Positions 1 through 8,466 of a stretch of 42,500 bases of DNA are shown here, one piece after another. Each line of letters begins with the position of its first letter. The first letter of the stretch is position 1. The stretch is from NCBI GenBank assembly GCA_002238905.1, contig MPNG01000012.1, forward strand, positions 1-42,500. The letters are read 5' to 3'. The notes under the pieces were generated by a model. That model did not search any database, was not told the DNA's origin, and worked only from the letters and a program-made list of their open reading frames with translations. The translations under genes and the position numbers were made by a program. This DNA comes from Alphaproteobacteria bacterium bin98 (GTDB taxonomy: Bacteria > Pseudomonadota > Alphaproteobacteria > Bin98).

Positions 1-2
1 AG

Positions 3-1337
3 CGATTAAAAGAAGCTGAAGAAGATCTTGAATCCGCATTGGTTGAGAAGAATGCAGGGATAGAAGAAAAAGAGAGCGCTCTTAAAGATTGGAGCAAGCA
101 ATTAAAAGAAGCTGAAGAAGCTAGAGCGAACCTTGAAGTCGAATTGGTTCAGAAGAATGCAGCTATAGAAGAAAAAGAGAAGGCTTTTAAAGATGTGAGC
201 GAGCAATTAAACAAAATAAGATCAGCTATAGAAGAAAAAGAGAAGGCTTTTAAAGATTTGAGCGAGCAATTAAACAAAATAAGAGGGGATTTTTCAGTCC
301 GATTTGCTGGTATGACTGAGGGCCATAAAAAAGATCTGGAAGTGTTGCGGGAGCAAGCAGAAAAAGAGCATCAGAGGTATCAAAGCACGGCGTTAGAGAA
401 AGAGCGTCTTCAGCAAAAATTGGAGCAGGTGAGTAGCGATAAAGTACTACAAGAGAGGGCTTGGCGGGCGTCTGAGGAAGGATACGAATCAGCACTGGCT
501 GTCTTAAAAGCAGAATCATCGTCTCTCAATTCAGAAAAAGAGCAAAATGCAGAATTATTAGCTGAGTATCGCGAACAATTAACTCAAATGGAAGCAGACC
601 TGAGTTTTAAAAGTCAAGAAATGGATAATAAAGTTTTGGAGATAAGAGGTCTTTTAATGAAAATGAAAACATTAGAGCATGCCCTCCAAGAAAAAACAGA
701 GGAGATAGGCCAGAAAATCCTCCGAGAGAGAGAATTGACGCAATCTGAGAGTCAGATGAAAAGTGAGATATCTTTACAAAAATTTCAGTTAGAGCAGAAA
801 GGTGAAGAGTGCAGAGCACTCCTTTCTGAGAATACTAATCTAGCATCCAAATCTGATTTCTTGCTCCAAAAAGCGAAAAGATTAGAAGAAGATCTAGAAT
901 CTATACAACAGTATAGAGACGAACAGGATAGAGAGTTTGAGGCATCCCTTCTATCCCATACAAGTACCTTGCGTCAGCGAGATATAGACTGCACAACTCT
1001 GTCTCGAAAGTTGGCAGAGCTGCAGGCCTCGCAAGCAAGAGAAGCCGAAAACATGGAAAAGATGACTGTCAACAATGATATGCTACAAGACGTCAACGAT
1101 AGGTTGAAGGCGCAAATGGCGAAATTGGAATCTGAAAAAGAAAGCTTGCATGCAGAGTTAGTTGAAAGTGTGAGTAAATATGAGGCTGCAAGGCGTGAAG
1201 CACTTGCTCATAATAGGGAGGTTGTACACATGCCTGATGAAGATGATCTTTCTGAAGCATCACTACAAGGTGATGGAGAATGGACTATATCGCCAGTGGA
1301 TCCCCTTTCTTCTGAAGAATCGGACACTGCCCAGTGA
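3..1337 (+). CDS. Coiled-coil repeat protein, 5' end outside window
   Basis: The reading frame is open from the first bases of the window, so the start lies upstream and at least 444 codons are present. The product is highly charged, rich in Glu, Lys, Gln and Leu, with no hydrophobic segment, and has heptad-like spacing through about the first 370 residues, so it is a long coiled coil. Its N-terminal part contains degenerate repeats of the phrase A-I-E-E-K-E-K-A-F-K-D followed by S-E-Q-L-N-K-I, two of which are a near-exact 63-bp tandem duplication. The last 40 residues are acidic and Ser/Pro-rich and probably unstructured. I recognise no family. Resemblance to SMC or myosin-like tails would come from composition alone. 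A structural or surface-associated role is possible but not shown. Confidence 0.75.
   Translation, partial: RLKEAEEDLESALVEKNAGIEEKESALKDWSKQLKEAEEARANLEVELVQKNAAIEEKEKAFKDVSEQLNKIRSAIEEKEKAFKDLSEQLNKIRGDFSVRFAGMTEGHKKDLEVLREQAEKEHQRYQSTALEKERLQQKLEQVSSDKVLQERAWRASEEGYESALAVLKAESSSLNSEKEQNAELLAEYREQLTQMEADLSFKSQEMDNKVLEIRGLLMKMKTLEHALQEKTEEIGQKILRERELTQSESQMKSEISLQKFQLEQKGEECRALLSENTNLASKSDFLLQKAKRLEEDLESIQQYRDEQDREFEASLLSHTSTLRQRDIDCTTLSRKLAELQASQAREAENMEKMTVNNDMLQDVNDRLKAQMAKLESEKESLHAELVESVSKYEAARREALAHNREVVHMPDEDDLSEASLQGDGEWTISPVDPLSSEESDTAQ
161..284 (+). repeat. Two-copy 63-bp in-frame tandem repeat
   Basis: Two adjacent 63-bp units (161-223 and 224-284 or so) differ at about one base, where gatgtgagc becomes gatttgagc. 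Each encodes 21 residues, which is three heptads, so copy number can change without breaking the coiled coil. A more diverged copy lies just upstream around 57-110. The near-identity implies a recent duplication. Confidence 0.85.
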
Positions 1338-1460
1338 GGATAGCGGTTTTTCTAGGACGAGGAAGAGAGAGAAAAAAATTCGTATGCGACTACATGCGCC
1401 CACGTAGGTTTCAGAAGAGTACTTTTTATGTTACGATATGACGAATAATGGATAATATGA

Positions 1461-2114
1461 ATGCATGATATTTTTGAACAAGCTAAGCGGGATGCTTTAC
1501 TCGAGAGTGTGAAGAATTTTTATTTTAAAAATAAAAAGATTTGCAAAAATACCTTTACAACATTGACGGTATTGCTGGGAGTGTCTGTCTGGTGGAGCTA
1601 TGAAAAAGTAGAGCAAAAAGAAACAAGCTCTTTAACTTTTTTCCATGCACTGCAGGTTTTGGAGTCTAATGATGAGAGCAAAGCTCTCACATTATTAGAA
1701 AATATGCCTTCTAAGTATGAAACAAACTATACTTTGCTTTCAAAGTTTTTGGCTGCTAATTTGTTTTTGCGCAAAAATGAAGCAAAAAAAGCTTCGGATA
1801 TATATCAAGATATTTATCAGTCAGCTGAAAAAGTGTATGCGGACTTAGCATATGTTAAATATCTTTATATACAAGCGTTAGATATGCCCTGCGATGACGC
1901 ATTAAATGCCATCAATGCTTTTTTGCAAAGATCTCCTGCATGGAAAAATATTTTATTAGAGTTGAAAGGGATGATTTTGATGAATGCTGGAAAGAAAAAA
2001 GATGCTCTGAAGGTATATGATTCTCTTTTGCAAGATCAATCTTTGACAAAAGATTCACAAATGCGATTGCAAATATTGCGTCTATCAACCTTAAACTCAG
2101 AGGCAGAATGTTAA
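1461..2114 (+). CDS. YfgM-like tetratricopeptide protein (TPR_21 family)
   Basis: This 217-residue protein has a cytoplasmic N-terminus, one membrane segment at about residues 29-46 and a TPR-like helical-hairpin domain behind it. That is the architecture of YfgM, an inner-membrane anchored periplasmic protein associated with SecYEG and periplasmic chaperones. The TPR-type phrase is clearest near residues 165-190 (LELKGMILMNAGKKKDALKVY). Position supports the call: it directly precedes bamB and der, the yfgM-bamB-der order known from gammaproteobacteria, and overlaps bamB by 7 bp. The ATG at 1461 is the first possible start, since an in-frame TGA lies immediately before it; no strong Shine-Dalgarno sequence is seen. 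Sequence similarity is weak, so the family call rests on topology plus context. Confidence 0.7.
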   Translation: MHDIFEQAKRDALLESVKNFYFKNKKICKNTFTTLTVLLGVSVWWSYEKVEQKETSSLTFFHALQVLESNDESKALTLLENMPSKYETNYTLLSKFLAANLFLRKNEAKKASDIYQDIYQSAEKVYADLAYVKYLYIQALDMPCDDALNAINAFLQRSPAWKNILLELKGMILMNAGKKKDALKVYDSLLQDQSLTKDSQMRLQILRLSTLNSEAEC

Positions 2115-3361
2115 AGAAAATTTTTTTATTGATTCTCACGTTTCTTGTGAGCTGTAGCAAAAAATTACCACCCGAAGGAGAGCGGTCCTTAGTGAGTTTT
2201 GGAGGCGCTCAAAAAGTAGAAAAAGATGTTGAGGCTGATAACTACCGTGTTATTTTGCACGATTTGAATACTGATCAAAATCCAGAATTTTTGCATGAAG
2301 GTCGCAACAAATGGATTGGCTCTGTTGGGAAAGTGACAACACGCGCTCTCTTAGAAGTGGCACCTGTTTTTGGTGGCGGAAAGCTATATACTATGGATAT
2401 TACAGGCTCTGTGATAGCGCGTGATGCTGAAACCGGTGTTGTGGCTTGGAGCCTTTCTTTGGTGGAAGACCCCCCTGAATACATAGTGGGTGGTGGACTT
2501 TGTTATGATCACGGAGTTGTTTTTGCAGCAATGCCTATTGGCGTATTGGCAGCAATAGATGTGCGCTCTGGAAAAGAGCTTTGGCGTGTGAAGCTGGATG
2601 ATGCCATACGTACTGCGCCAGTTGCTAATGCAAATTTTGTTTTTACTTTAACAGTTTCTAACAAACTTATTTGTATAGATGCGCGTACAGGGAAAAAACT
2701 ATGGATAGATGAAGCGCAATCCACAGTGAACTCAGTCTCTGGAGGACCTGCACCTCTTTTAGTGGGCGCAGATGTGATAGTGGGTCATACCACCGGTGAA
2801 ATTAGTGCTTTACGTCAGGAAAACGGTCATGTGCACTGGCGTAATACAGTTAGAGCAGAGTCAGAAATGCTTGGTTTGGAGGAATTTTTGAGCTGGAAAG
2901 CCGACTTTAAATATCAAGAAGGATCGTTGTATGTTGTTCACCCTGTAGGATCTGTGATGAGTATAGATGTGAGAAGTGGACAAGTGCGATGGAAAGTGAA
3001 TACAGGCCATTTGAGTTCTGTGGCTTTAGGTAAAAATGTTCTTTTTGCGATTGATATGATTGGAAGAGTGGTATGTTTAGAGCGTATTTATGGAAAGGTT
3101 TTGTGGATTTCTCAGCTTCCGGTGTATGAAGATTTGATGCAGAAAGTGAAAGTGCCTTTACACTGGTTTGGTCCAGTGATTGCTGGTGGAAAATTATGGT
3201 TTTCTGGTACTGATGGCGCTTTGCTTGAAATGGAAGCAACCAATGGAAAAATTTTAACTAATACAAAACTTGCAACATCCGCATTTTATATGCCACCAAC
3301 CATTGCTCACAATAAGCTATATTTGGTGACACAAAATGGAGAAATTTTTGCGCGCAGATAA
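2108..3361 (+). CDS. bamB: Outer-membrane assembly lipoprotein BamB (PQQ-repeat beta-propeller)
   Basis: BamB is the propeller-shaped lipoprotein of the BAM complex that helps insert beta-barrel proteins in the outer membrane. The protein (417 aa) starts with a lipoprotein signal, a hydrophobic stretch ending L-V-S-C with Cys16 as the lipidation site. It then carries repeated PQQ-type blades with recurrent A/D-x-x-T/S-G-K/Q-x-x-W phrases (for example DAETGVVAWS, DVRSGKELWR, DARTGKKLWI, DVRSGQVRWKV). Length and order match the family. It sits between the YfgM-like gene (7-bp overlap) and der (26-bp overlap), so translation is probably coupled. BamD is encoded elsewhere in this window at 27.7-28.5 kb. 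Confidence 0.92.
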   Translation: MLKKIFLLILTFLVSCSKKLPPEGERSLVSFGGAQKVEKDVEADNYRVILHDLNTDQNPEFLHEGRNKWIGSVGKVTTRALLEVAPVFGGGKLYTMDITGSVIARDAETGVVAWSLSLVEDPPEYIVGGGLCYDHGVVFAAMPIGVLAAIDVRSGKELWRVKLDDAIRTAPVANANFVFTLTVSNKLICIDARTGKKLWIDEAQSTVNSVSGGPAPLLVGADVIVGHTTGEISALRQENGHVHWRNTVRAESEMLGLEEFLSWKADFKYQEGSLYVVHPVGSVMSIDVRSGQVRWKVNTGHLSSVALGKNVLFAIDMIGRVVCLERIYGKVLWISQLPVYEDLMQKVKVPLHWFGPVIAGGKLWFSGTDGALLEMEATNGKILTNTKLATSAFYMPPTIAHNKLYLVTQNGEIFARR

Positions 3362-4679
3362 CGTTTTGGCATTAGTGGGTCGCACGAATGTTGGAAAATC
3401 TACTCTTTTTAACGCTTTAGTGAAAAAAAGGCGTAAAGTTCTTGTTGCGCCTGTAGAGGGGGTGACCAGAGATGTTTTGCGCGATAAGATGCCTGATCTG
3501 CTTGGTTGGGAAGTTCTGGATACACCTGGGTGGAATAAGAAAGAACATTTTTTTGAAATTATGCGCAAGCGTTATTTGGAGATTTTACAACAATCTTCGC
3601 AAATCGCTATGGTTTTAGACAGTCAAATGCCCTTGTCTGAAAACGATGAAGAGCTGATTCAATGGATGCGTGAAGCCAACCTTCCTTTTGTTTGTCTTGT
3701 GAACAAGGTGGATGCACCTACGACTGCACTTCACCCTTCTGTAGAAAAATTTATTTCCAAAAATCACTATTTTTGTATATCTGCTTTGCACAAAACAGGT
3801 TTGCAAGCTTTTTATGATCACTTGCAATCTTTATTGCCTATGCCAAAAGTGGAAGATCAGTGTATCAAAGTGAATGCTTGTCACATAGTCTTGGTGGGTC
3901 GTCCAAACGCGGGAAAATCCACACTCTTTAACGCTTTGGTTGGTGAAAATATGGCGCTTGTGAGTGATATACCTGGCACAACACGCGACACTGTCTGGAA
4001 ATTGTATGAAGATAAAGCAGGAAAGAAAATTTGTCTCTTTGATACGGCAGGTATCAGAAGACGTACACGTGTTAATGAAGATCTTGAAAAAATGAGTGTC
4101 TCAGCAGCGCGTGATGCTTTGCGCTTTGCCCATATTGCATGTCTGCTTGTGGATGCTACGATGCCTTTGGAAAGGCAAGATTTGCGTATTATGAGTGATT
4201 TATGCAAAAATGGCCGTTGTGTTATTTTGATAGTTAATAAGATTGATTTAGTGCGTGACCCAAAGCTTTTGATGAAACAGATTAATAATTTTTTTCTGCG
4301 GCATTTTACAGATTTGTTAAAACCTATTGTTTTGCCTGTATCTGCAAAAAAAAGTTTGGGTGTACGAAAAATATTGCCTGCGATTCATTATGCTTATAAA
4401 GCGTGGGATAAGCGTGTTGGCACTTCCCTTTTAAACAATAAATTAGCTGACTGGTTAAGCGAACTAGCACCACCTCGTGTTGGAGGTCGTACTGTGAAGG
4501 TTCGTTTTATTACACAAGTAAATAAGCGTCCACCGACATTCTTATTATCTGTGAGTAATACCAAAGGTATGACGGATGCCTATTTGCGTTACTTGAGAAA
4601 TAAAATACAGAAAGAGTTTGGATTTGAAGAAGTGCCTGTGCGGATGATGGTGCGCTCTTCTAAGCGTGAGCGTTCATAG
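3336..4679 (+). CDS. der: Ribosome biogenesis GTPase Der (EngA)
   Basis: Der is the tandem-domain GTPase needed for 50S subunit maturation. Two G domains are plain: the first has GRTNVGKS at residues 15-22, DTPG at 62-65 and NKVD at 123-126; the second has GRPNAGKS at 188-195, DTAG at 236-239 and NKID at 301-304. A KH-like domain follows (PPRVGGRTVKVRF region, about 380-440). The length of 447 aa is normal. The start overlaps the 3' end of bamB by 26 bp. The first domain has Pro where most Der proteins have Gly in DTGG. The 3' end overlaps the convergent gene on the other strand by 6 bp. Confidence 0.97.
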   Translation: MEKFLRADNVLALVGRTNVGKSTLFNALVKKRRKVLVAPVEGVTRDVLRDKMPDLLGWEVLDTPGWNKKEHFFEIMRKRYLEILQQSSQIAMVLDSQMPLSENDEELIQWMREANLPFVCLVNKVDAPTTALHPSVEKFISKNHYFCISALHKTGLQAFYDHLQSLLPMPKVEDQCIKVNACHIVLVGRPNAGKSTLFNALVGENMALVSDIPGTTRDTVWKLYEDKAGKKICLFDTAGIRRRTRVNEDLEKMSVSAARDALRFAHIACLLVDATMPLERQDLRIMSDLCKNGRCVILIVNKIDLVRDPKLLMKQINNFFLRHFTDLLKPIVLPVSAKKSLGVRKILPAIHYAYKAWDKRVGTSLLNNKLADWLSELAPPRVGGRTVKVRFITQVNKRPPTFLLSVSNTKGMTDAYLRYLRNKIQKEFGFEEVPVRMMVRSSKRERS

Positions 4680-5027
4680 TTGCTCTTCGAGGTCTCTGTA
4701 TGTGGTTTGCATCATAGAGCGTTTTCGGTTTGTTGATAATGTATGTGTAACGGTTGTTTCATGCCAGTGATGAACTAAAGCTGCATATTTTTTCAAAATA
4801 CGGGACTGTCTGTACAGATCTTGTAGTAATGCCTCAAAAAAAGGTTGAGCGCGAAAGTCTTGCTCTTCTATTTTGATAGTTTTGCGCTTTGTGGCGTTTA
4901 GTGAGCGTGGTGTGATAATATGATCTCCATACTCACGCTCTGGCCATTCATGTATAGCTAAAAGCGCTGCAAAAAAAAGTAATATCGCTATACAGGCAAG
5001 TGTTGTTAAAAGCTTGTCTTTTTTCAC
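4674..5027 (-). CDS. Small single-pass membrane protein, unknown function
   Basis: An unrecognised protein of about 117 residues. Residues 6-23 form one hydrophobic segment after a Lys-rich start, and the rest is a charged, Arg-rich soluble tail, which suggests an inner-membrane anchor with a periplasmic or cytoplasmic tail. Two GTG starts are possible, 5042 and 5027. I prefer 5027 because a run of six G on the coding strand lies about 6 nt upstream, and a TATAAT-like box (5046-5051) would place transcription initiation at or after the 5042 codon. It follows metG closely and could also be read from the metG transcript. It overlaps the convergent der gene by 6 bp at the 3' end. Confidence 0.55.
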   Translation of the reverse strand: MKKDKLLTTLACIAILLFFAALLAIHEWPEREYGDHIITPRSLNATKRKTIKIEEQDFRAQPFFEALLQDLYRQSRILKKYAALVHHWHETTVTHTLSTNRKRSMMQTTYRDLEEQL

Positions 5028-5071
5028 ACTGGCACCCCCCACTACATTATAGCGTAGATGTATTCAGTGGA

Positions 5072-6580
5072 CTATAGCTCTTTGGGGAACAAGACGCCGC
5101 AAGAAACAATACGATTATCGCTGTTGATTGCACTTTCATGGCGTAGACAAAGCCATGATCTCTCTGATTGTTTTATGTCTAATGCGTTGAGTATTTTGTC
5201 TGAAGTGTCTGGTAAAATTGGGGTGATATATAAAGCAATACAGCGAATCATCTCAAGTGTTGTGAAAAGCGCGTTTGTAAGCTTTTCAAAATTCTTTTCT
5301 TTAAAGAGTTGCCAAGGCTTTGTGTGATCCACGTAACGGTTGCAATCAGCGATCAGAGACCACAGTTTTTCACAAAAACGTGTAATCTGATATGATGTCA
5401 TATGTTTTGTTAAATCGTCTTTTAAGCTGTATGTATTATTTATTATGTTTTTATCGTATGTTGCGGATAACAAATGTGCTTTGTAACGCACAAACATAGA
5501 TGTGGTGCGTAAAATCAAGTTGCCTAAATCGTTGCTCAAATCAGCAGTTGTGCGCTTTATGAGAGCTTCTTCAGAGAAATATCCATCTGAGTTGAAGGGG
5601 GCTTCTCTTAATAGAAAATAGCGTGTAGGCTCTGGTCCAAATTTATCGAAAAGTTCGTTTGGATCTATAATGTTACCAAGAGATTTTGACATTTTTTTCC
5701 CTCTGTTGATCCACCATCCGTGTGCCACAACACTTTGTGGAAGAGGAAGTTTTGCCGCCATAAGAAAAGCAGGCCAAAAAATTGCGTGAAAACGCAAAAT
5801 ATCTTTTCCAATGATATGTACAGATTCTGGCCAATAGGTGAGAAAGTGCTCTGAGTTGGTGTCAGGATATCCTAATGCTGTAATGTAGTTACACAGTGCA
5901 TCAATCCAGACATAGATAGTAAGTGCAGGGTCGCTGGGTGTTGGGATTCCCCATGTCACACTTGCGCGTGAAATAGAAAGATCTTCCAAACCTTGCTCTA
6001 CAAAGCTAATGACTTCGTTAAAACGCTCTTTTGGCTGTACAAACAAGGGATTTTTTTTAAAAAAATCGAGCAGAGGTTGTTGAAATTGTGAGAGGCGAAA
6101 GTAATGTGTTTTTTCTTCTATAAGTTCTACATCAGCGCCGGTAGGCGCTTTGCCATCGACAATTTCTTTTTCTGTGTAAAAGCACTCGTCTTGTGCTGCG
6201 TACCACCCTTTATAAACGCCAGAATAAATGTGGCCATTTTGTTCTAAAGTTTTCCAAAAGTGTTGCACAGATTTGATGTGGTCTTGGTCAGTTGTGCGAA
6301 TAAATCTATTGTGTGAAAGATTAAATTTTTCAAACAAGTCCTGAAAATGCTTAGCATGCACTGTCGCATGCTTTAAAGGGGATTGCGCATTCTTTTCTGC
6401 GGCTCTCTGCACTTTGATGCCATGCTCGTCAGTGCCGGTCAGAAAAAATGCGGGTACACCTTGCTGGCGATAGAATCGCGCTAGTGCATCTGCAATGATT
6501 GTTGTATAAAGGTGTCCGATGTGTGGCTTGGCGTTTACGTAATAAACTGGTGTGGTAATAAATTTTGATTTAGAGTTCAT
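5072..6580 (-). CDS. metG: Methionyl-tRNA synthetase
   Basis: This class I aminoacyl-tRNA synthetase charges tRNA-Met. From the ATG at 6580 (502 aa) the signature HIGH lies at residues 20-23 and KMSKS at 296-300. Between them the connective domain keeps only one Cys (D-E-C-F) instead of a four-Cys knuckle, so it is the short, zinc-free type common in alphaproteobacteria. There is no C-terminal tRNA-binding EMAP-like extension. A TTG at 6592 would add four residues; ATG is preferred although neither has a clear Shine-Dalgarno sequence. The 5' end overlaps maf by 11 bp, so infA, maf, metG and the small membrane gene probably form one leftward operon. Confidence 0.96.
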   Translation of the reverse strand: MNSKSKFITTPVYYVNAKPHIGHLYTTIIADALARFYRQQGVPAFFLTGTDEHGIKVQRAAEKNAQSPLKHATVHAKHFQDLFEKFNLSHNRFIRTTDQDHIKSVQHFWKTLEQNGHIYSGVYKGWYAAQDECFYTEKEIVDGKAPTGADVELIEEKTHYFRLSQFQQPLLDFFKKNPLFVQPKERFNEVISFVEQGLEDLSISRASVTWGIPTPSDPALTIYVWIDALCNYITALGYPDTNSEHFLTYWPESVHIIGKDILRFHAIFWPAFLMAAKLPLPQSVVAHGWWINRGKKMSKSLGNIIDPNELFDKFGPEPTRYFLLREAPFNSDGYFSEEALIKRTTADLSNDLGNLILRTTSMFVRYKAHLLSATYDKNIINNTYSLKDDLTKHMTSYQITRFCEKLWSLIADCNRYVDHTKPWQLFKEKNFEKLTNALFTTLEMIRCIALYITPILPDTSDKILNALDIKQSERSWLCLRHESAINSDNRIVSCGVLFPKEL

Positions 6581-7154
6581 GTTGTATACCAAATGATATC
6601 AGGGTTGTTGCTAAACGCGATACGGGTAAGCCAGGAAGTGCAGAGGGTGACCCATTGATGCTTTTGACAAATGCATAAGCTTTGGTGTGTAAGCCCCAAC
6701 CAGCTGCAAGGCCATTCCATTCATTGCTTTGAATGTATTTGCGCATTGCCTGTTGTGAAATTTTTCTGAATTGTATGCGCGTAACGGTTACCGAAAGAGA
6801 GCGACGATTTCCTAGAGCAAGACACATGCCTGTCATAATCTGGTGGCGTGTATTGTTGAGAAGATCCATCATCTCCAAGGCTTCTTCTGGAGACTGTGGT
6901 TTTTGCAAAATCTTATGGCTTTTATAGCCTATTGTATCGCCTGAAATAATAAGGGATTCAGGATGTGTTTTTTGAATGGTTTCGACTTTTTCGAGTGCCA
7001 TGCGCTTAACATAGATGCGTGGATCTTCGTTGGGAAGAGGCGTTTCGTCAATGTTTGCAGGCAAGCACTGAAAGGGAAGATCAAACATCTCTAAAATTTT
7101 CTTACGGTTTGCAGATTGCGATGCAAGAATGATGGGCGGTGATGCTTTGCTCAT
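6570..7154 (-). CDS. maf: Maf-family nucleoside triphosphate pyrophosphatase
   Basis: Maf proteins hydrolyse dTTP, UTP or modified nucleotides to monophosphates, a house-cleaning role. The protein (194 aa) begins with the expected motif S-Q-S-A-N-R-K-K-I-L at residues 12-21 and carries SGDTIG where most relatives have ADTVV; Asp of GDT is the probable catalytic base. QKPQSPEEALEMM and the C-terminal GSPSALPGLPVSRL match family blocks. It lies 6 bp after infA, the usual alphaproteobacterial neighbour, and overlaps metG at its end. The exact substrate subgroup (YhdE-like or YceF-like) cannot be settled by eye. Confidence 0.93.
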   Translation of the reverse strand: MSKASPPIILASQSANRKKILEMFDLPFQCLPANIDETPLPNEDPRIYVKRMALEKVETIQKTHPESLIISGDTIGYKSHKILQKPQSPEEALEMMDLLNNTRHQIMTGMCLALGNRRSLSVTVTRIQFRKISQQAMRKYIQSNEWNGLAAGWGLHTKAYAFVKSINGSPSALPGLPVSRLATTLISFGIQHEL

Positions 7155-7160
7155 AGCGGA

Positions 7161-7418
7161 CTAGAGTCTTTTGACGATGCGGCCACGGTCTAAGGAGTAT
7201 TTAGAAACCTCCATAGTAACGCGGTCTCCGCGCAAAACGCGGACTCTGTGTTTGCGAATGCGGCCAGAAATGTGTGCCACAGCTGCCAATGTTCCTTCAG
7301 GAGCTGATCCAAGAGCCTTGATAACGGATTCGCGGTTTAATGTGACACGAAATTTGCCGCCAGGAAGCTGATCTTCAACATAGCCTTCAATGATAATAAT
7401 ATCTTCTTCTTTTTCCAT
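7161..7418 (-). CDS. infA: Translation initiation factor IF-1 with internal insertion
   Basis: IF-1 is the S1/OB-fold factor that binds the 30S A site during initiation. The family blocks EGYVEDQLPGGKFRVTL, AHISGRIRKHRVRVLRGD and a C-terminal S-L-D-R-G-R-I-V are all present. The protein is 85 residues rather than the usual 72. The extra 13 residues lie between FRVTL and AHISGR (about residues 28-47), where E. coli has only a seven-residue turn. The start at 7418 has GAGG (7425-7428) six nt upstream, and a good promoter lies at 7446-7474. It heads the infA-maf-metG run and is divergent from the HAD phosphatase gene. Confidence 0.95.
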   Translation of the reverse strand: MEKEEDIIIIEGYVEDQLPGGKFRVTLNRESVIKALGSAPEGTLAAVAHISGRIRKHRVRVLRGDRVTMEVSKYSLDRGRIVKRL

Positions 7419-7445
7419 TCATAACCTCACAGCACCCTGCACAAA

Positions 7446-7474
7446 ATCTTAGCATTAAGGAGACACTGATGCAA
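7446..7474 (-). promoter_or_regulatory. Sigma-70-type promoter for infA operon
   Basis: Read on the minus strand, TTGCAT (7469-7474) and TAAGAT (7446-7451) are separated by 17 bp. Predicted initiation is near 7439, about 20 nt before the infA start codon. Confidence 0.6.
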
Positions 7475-7518
7475 TATTGATGTTTGTGGCTCTGATGTTT
7501 TTTATGGTAAAATGAAAC

Positions 7519-8388
7519 ATGGTTGTTATCAAAAGTATGAGTGAGATATCTGCGCGCTATGACACATTTTTCCTGGATATGTGTGGTGTGCTTATTTTTA
7601 CACAAAAGCCCATTCCAGGTGCAAGTGAATGCTTGCGCGCACTGAAAAAGGAAGGAAAACAAATAATACTGATCACAAATGCGCCAAATGGCAGTGATGC
7701 CCTTCGCGATTCTTTGCGTGATTATTATTTGCCAGATGTGGATGATCTTTTGGATAAAATAGTCACCGGAGGCGATATGCTTGCTGATAAAGTGGCTGAG
7801 GCCGATATGAAACTTCCTGCCAAAGTGTTTTTCTGGGGTAATCACGCGTATGTGCCAGGGCAAGATATGACATCACACATCCGTGAAAACACAGCTATGT
7901 TTCAGACAGTTGAGTCACCGGAGGATGCTGATTTGGTTGTTTGCTTCAAGGTGGCTGCTGAAATTTGTGAGCAAGCTGATTACATATTAGATGAAGCAGA
8001 TAGAAGATTTTTAGAATTCCTGAAGTCACGCAACATCCCGCTTTTTGTTCCTAATGCAGATATTGTTGCACCAAATGGTGACAATCGTGTCTCCATTGTG
8101 TCTGGTTTTTTTGCGCATATGTACGCTGAAATGGGCGGTCCTGCTATCACCATGGGGAAGCCAGGAACCGCCATTTTTGAAAGAGCATATAAATTAGCTG
8201 GATTTCCCACTAAAGAGAAAATAGTCATGGTTGGCGATACGCTGGAAGCAGATATCTTGGGCGGAAATGCCTTTGGTATTGACACAGTTTTGTTGCGTGG
8301 CGGTAATTTTGGTGGCAAAAATAGTTTTGCACGTCATGAATTGGGCAACATTAAGCCTACGTGGATTGCAGATAAATTCTCTTATTAG
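7519..8388 (+). CDS. HAD-superfamily class IIA hydrolase (TIGR01459-like)
   Basis: A phosphatase of the HAD IIA (NagD-like) group. From the annotated start, motif I is LDMCGVL with the nucleophile Asp20; the second position is Cys22 rather than the usual Asp. The TIGR01459 subgroup usually has Trp there (DVWGV), so a non-Asp residue fits this subgroup. Motif II is LITNAP, the motif III Lys lies in GKPGTAIFE, and motif IV is MVGDTLEADILGG. The length of 289 aa is typical. A second ATG at 7537 removes six residues and is favoured if the TAAAAT box at 7508-7513 is the -10. Substrate unknown; relatives are annotated only generically as sugar or nucleotide phosphatases. Confidence 0.85.
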   Translation: MVVIKSMSEISARYDTFFLDMCGVLIFTQKPIPGASECLRALKKEGKQIILITNAPNGSDALRDSLRDYYLPDVDDLLDKIVTGGDMLADKVAEADMKLPAKVFFWGNHAYVPGQDMTSHIRENTAMFQTVESPEDADLVVCFKVAAEICEQADYILDEADRRFLEFLKSRNIPLFVPNADIVAPNGDNRVSIVSGFFAHMYAEMGGPAITMGKPGTAIFERAYKLAGFPTKEKIVMVGDTLEADILGGNAFGIDTVLLRGGNFGGKNSFARHELGNIKPTWIADKFSY

Positions 8389-8466
8389 AGGATATGATTC
8401 TATATATATGATAAAATGCGTGTGGATGCTGAATTTTTGTATAGAGCAAGGAAGCTTTAAAAAGAA

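Noticed and set aside
1338-1460. Promoter and hairpin candidates before the YfgM-like gene
   Set aside because: CTACATG/CACGTAG (about 1391-1408) has a mismatch and no T-tract, and the TACGAT box at 1432-1437 has no acceptable -35, so neither is annotated.
5058-5327. Plus-strand open frame of 89 codons inside metG
   Set aside because: It lies wholly opposite the C-terminal part of metG apart from its first bases and has the composition of an antisense shadow.
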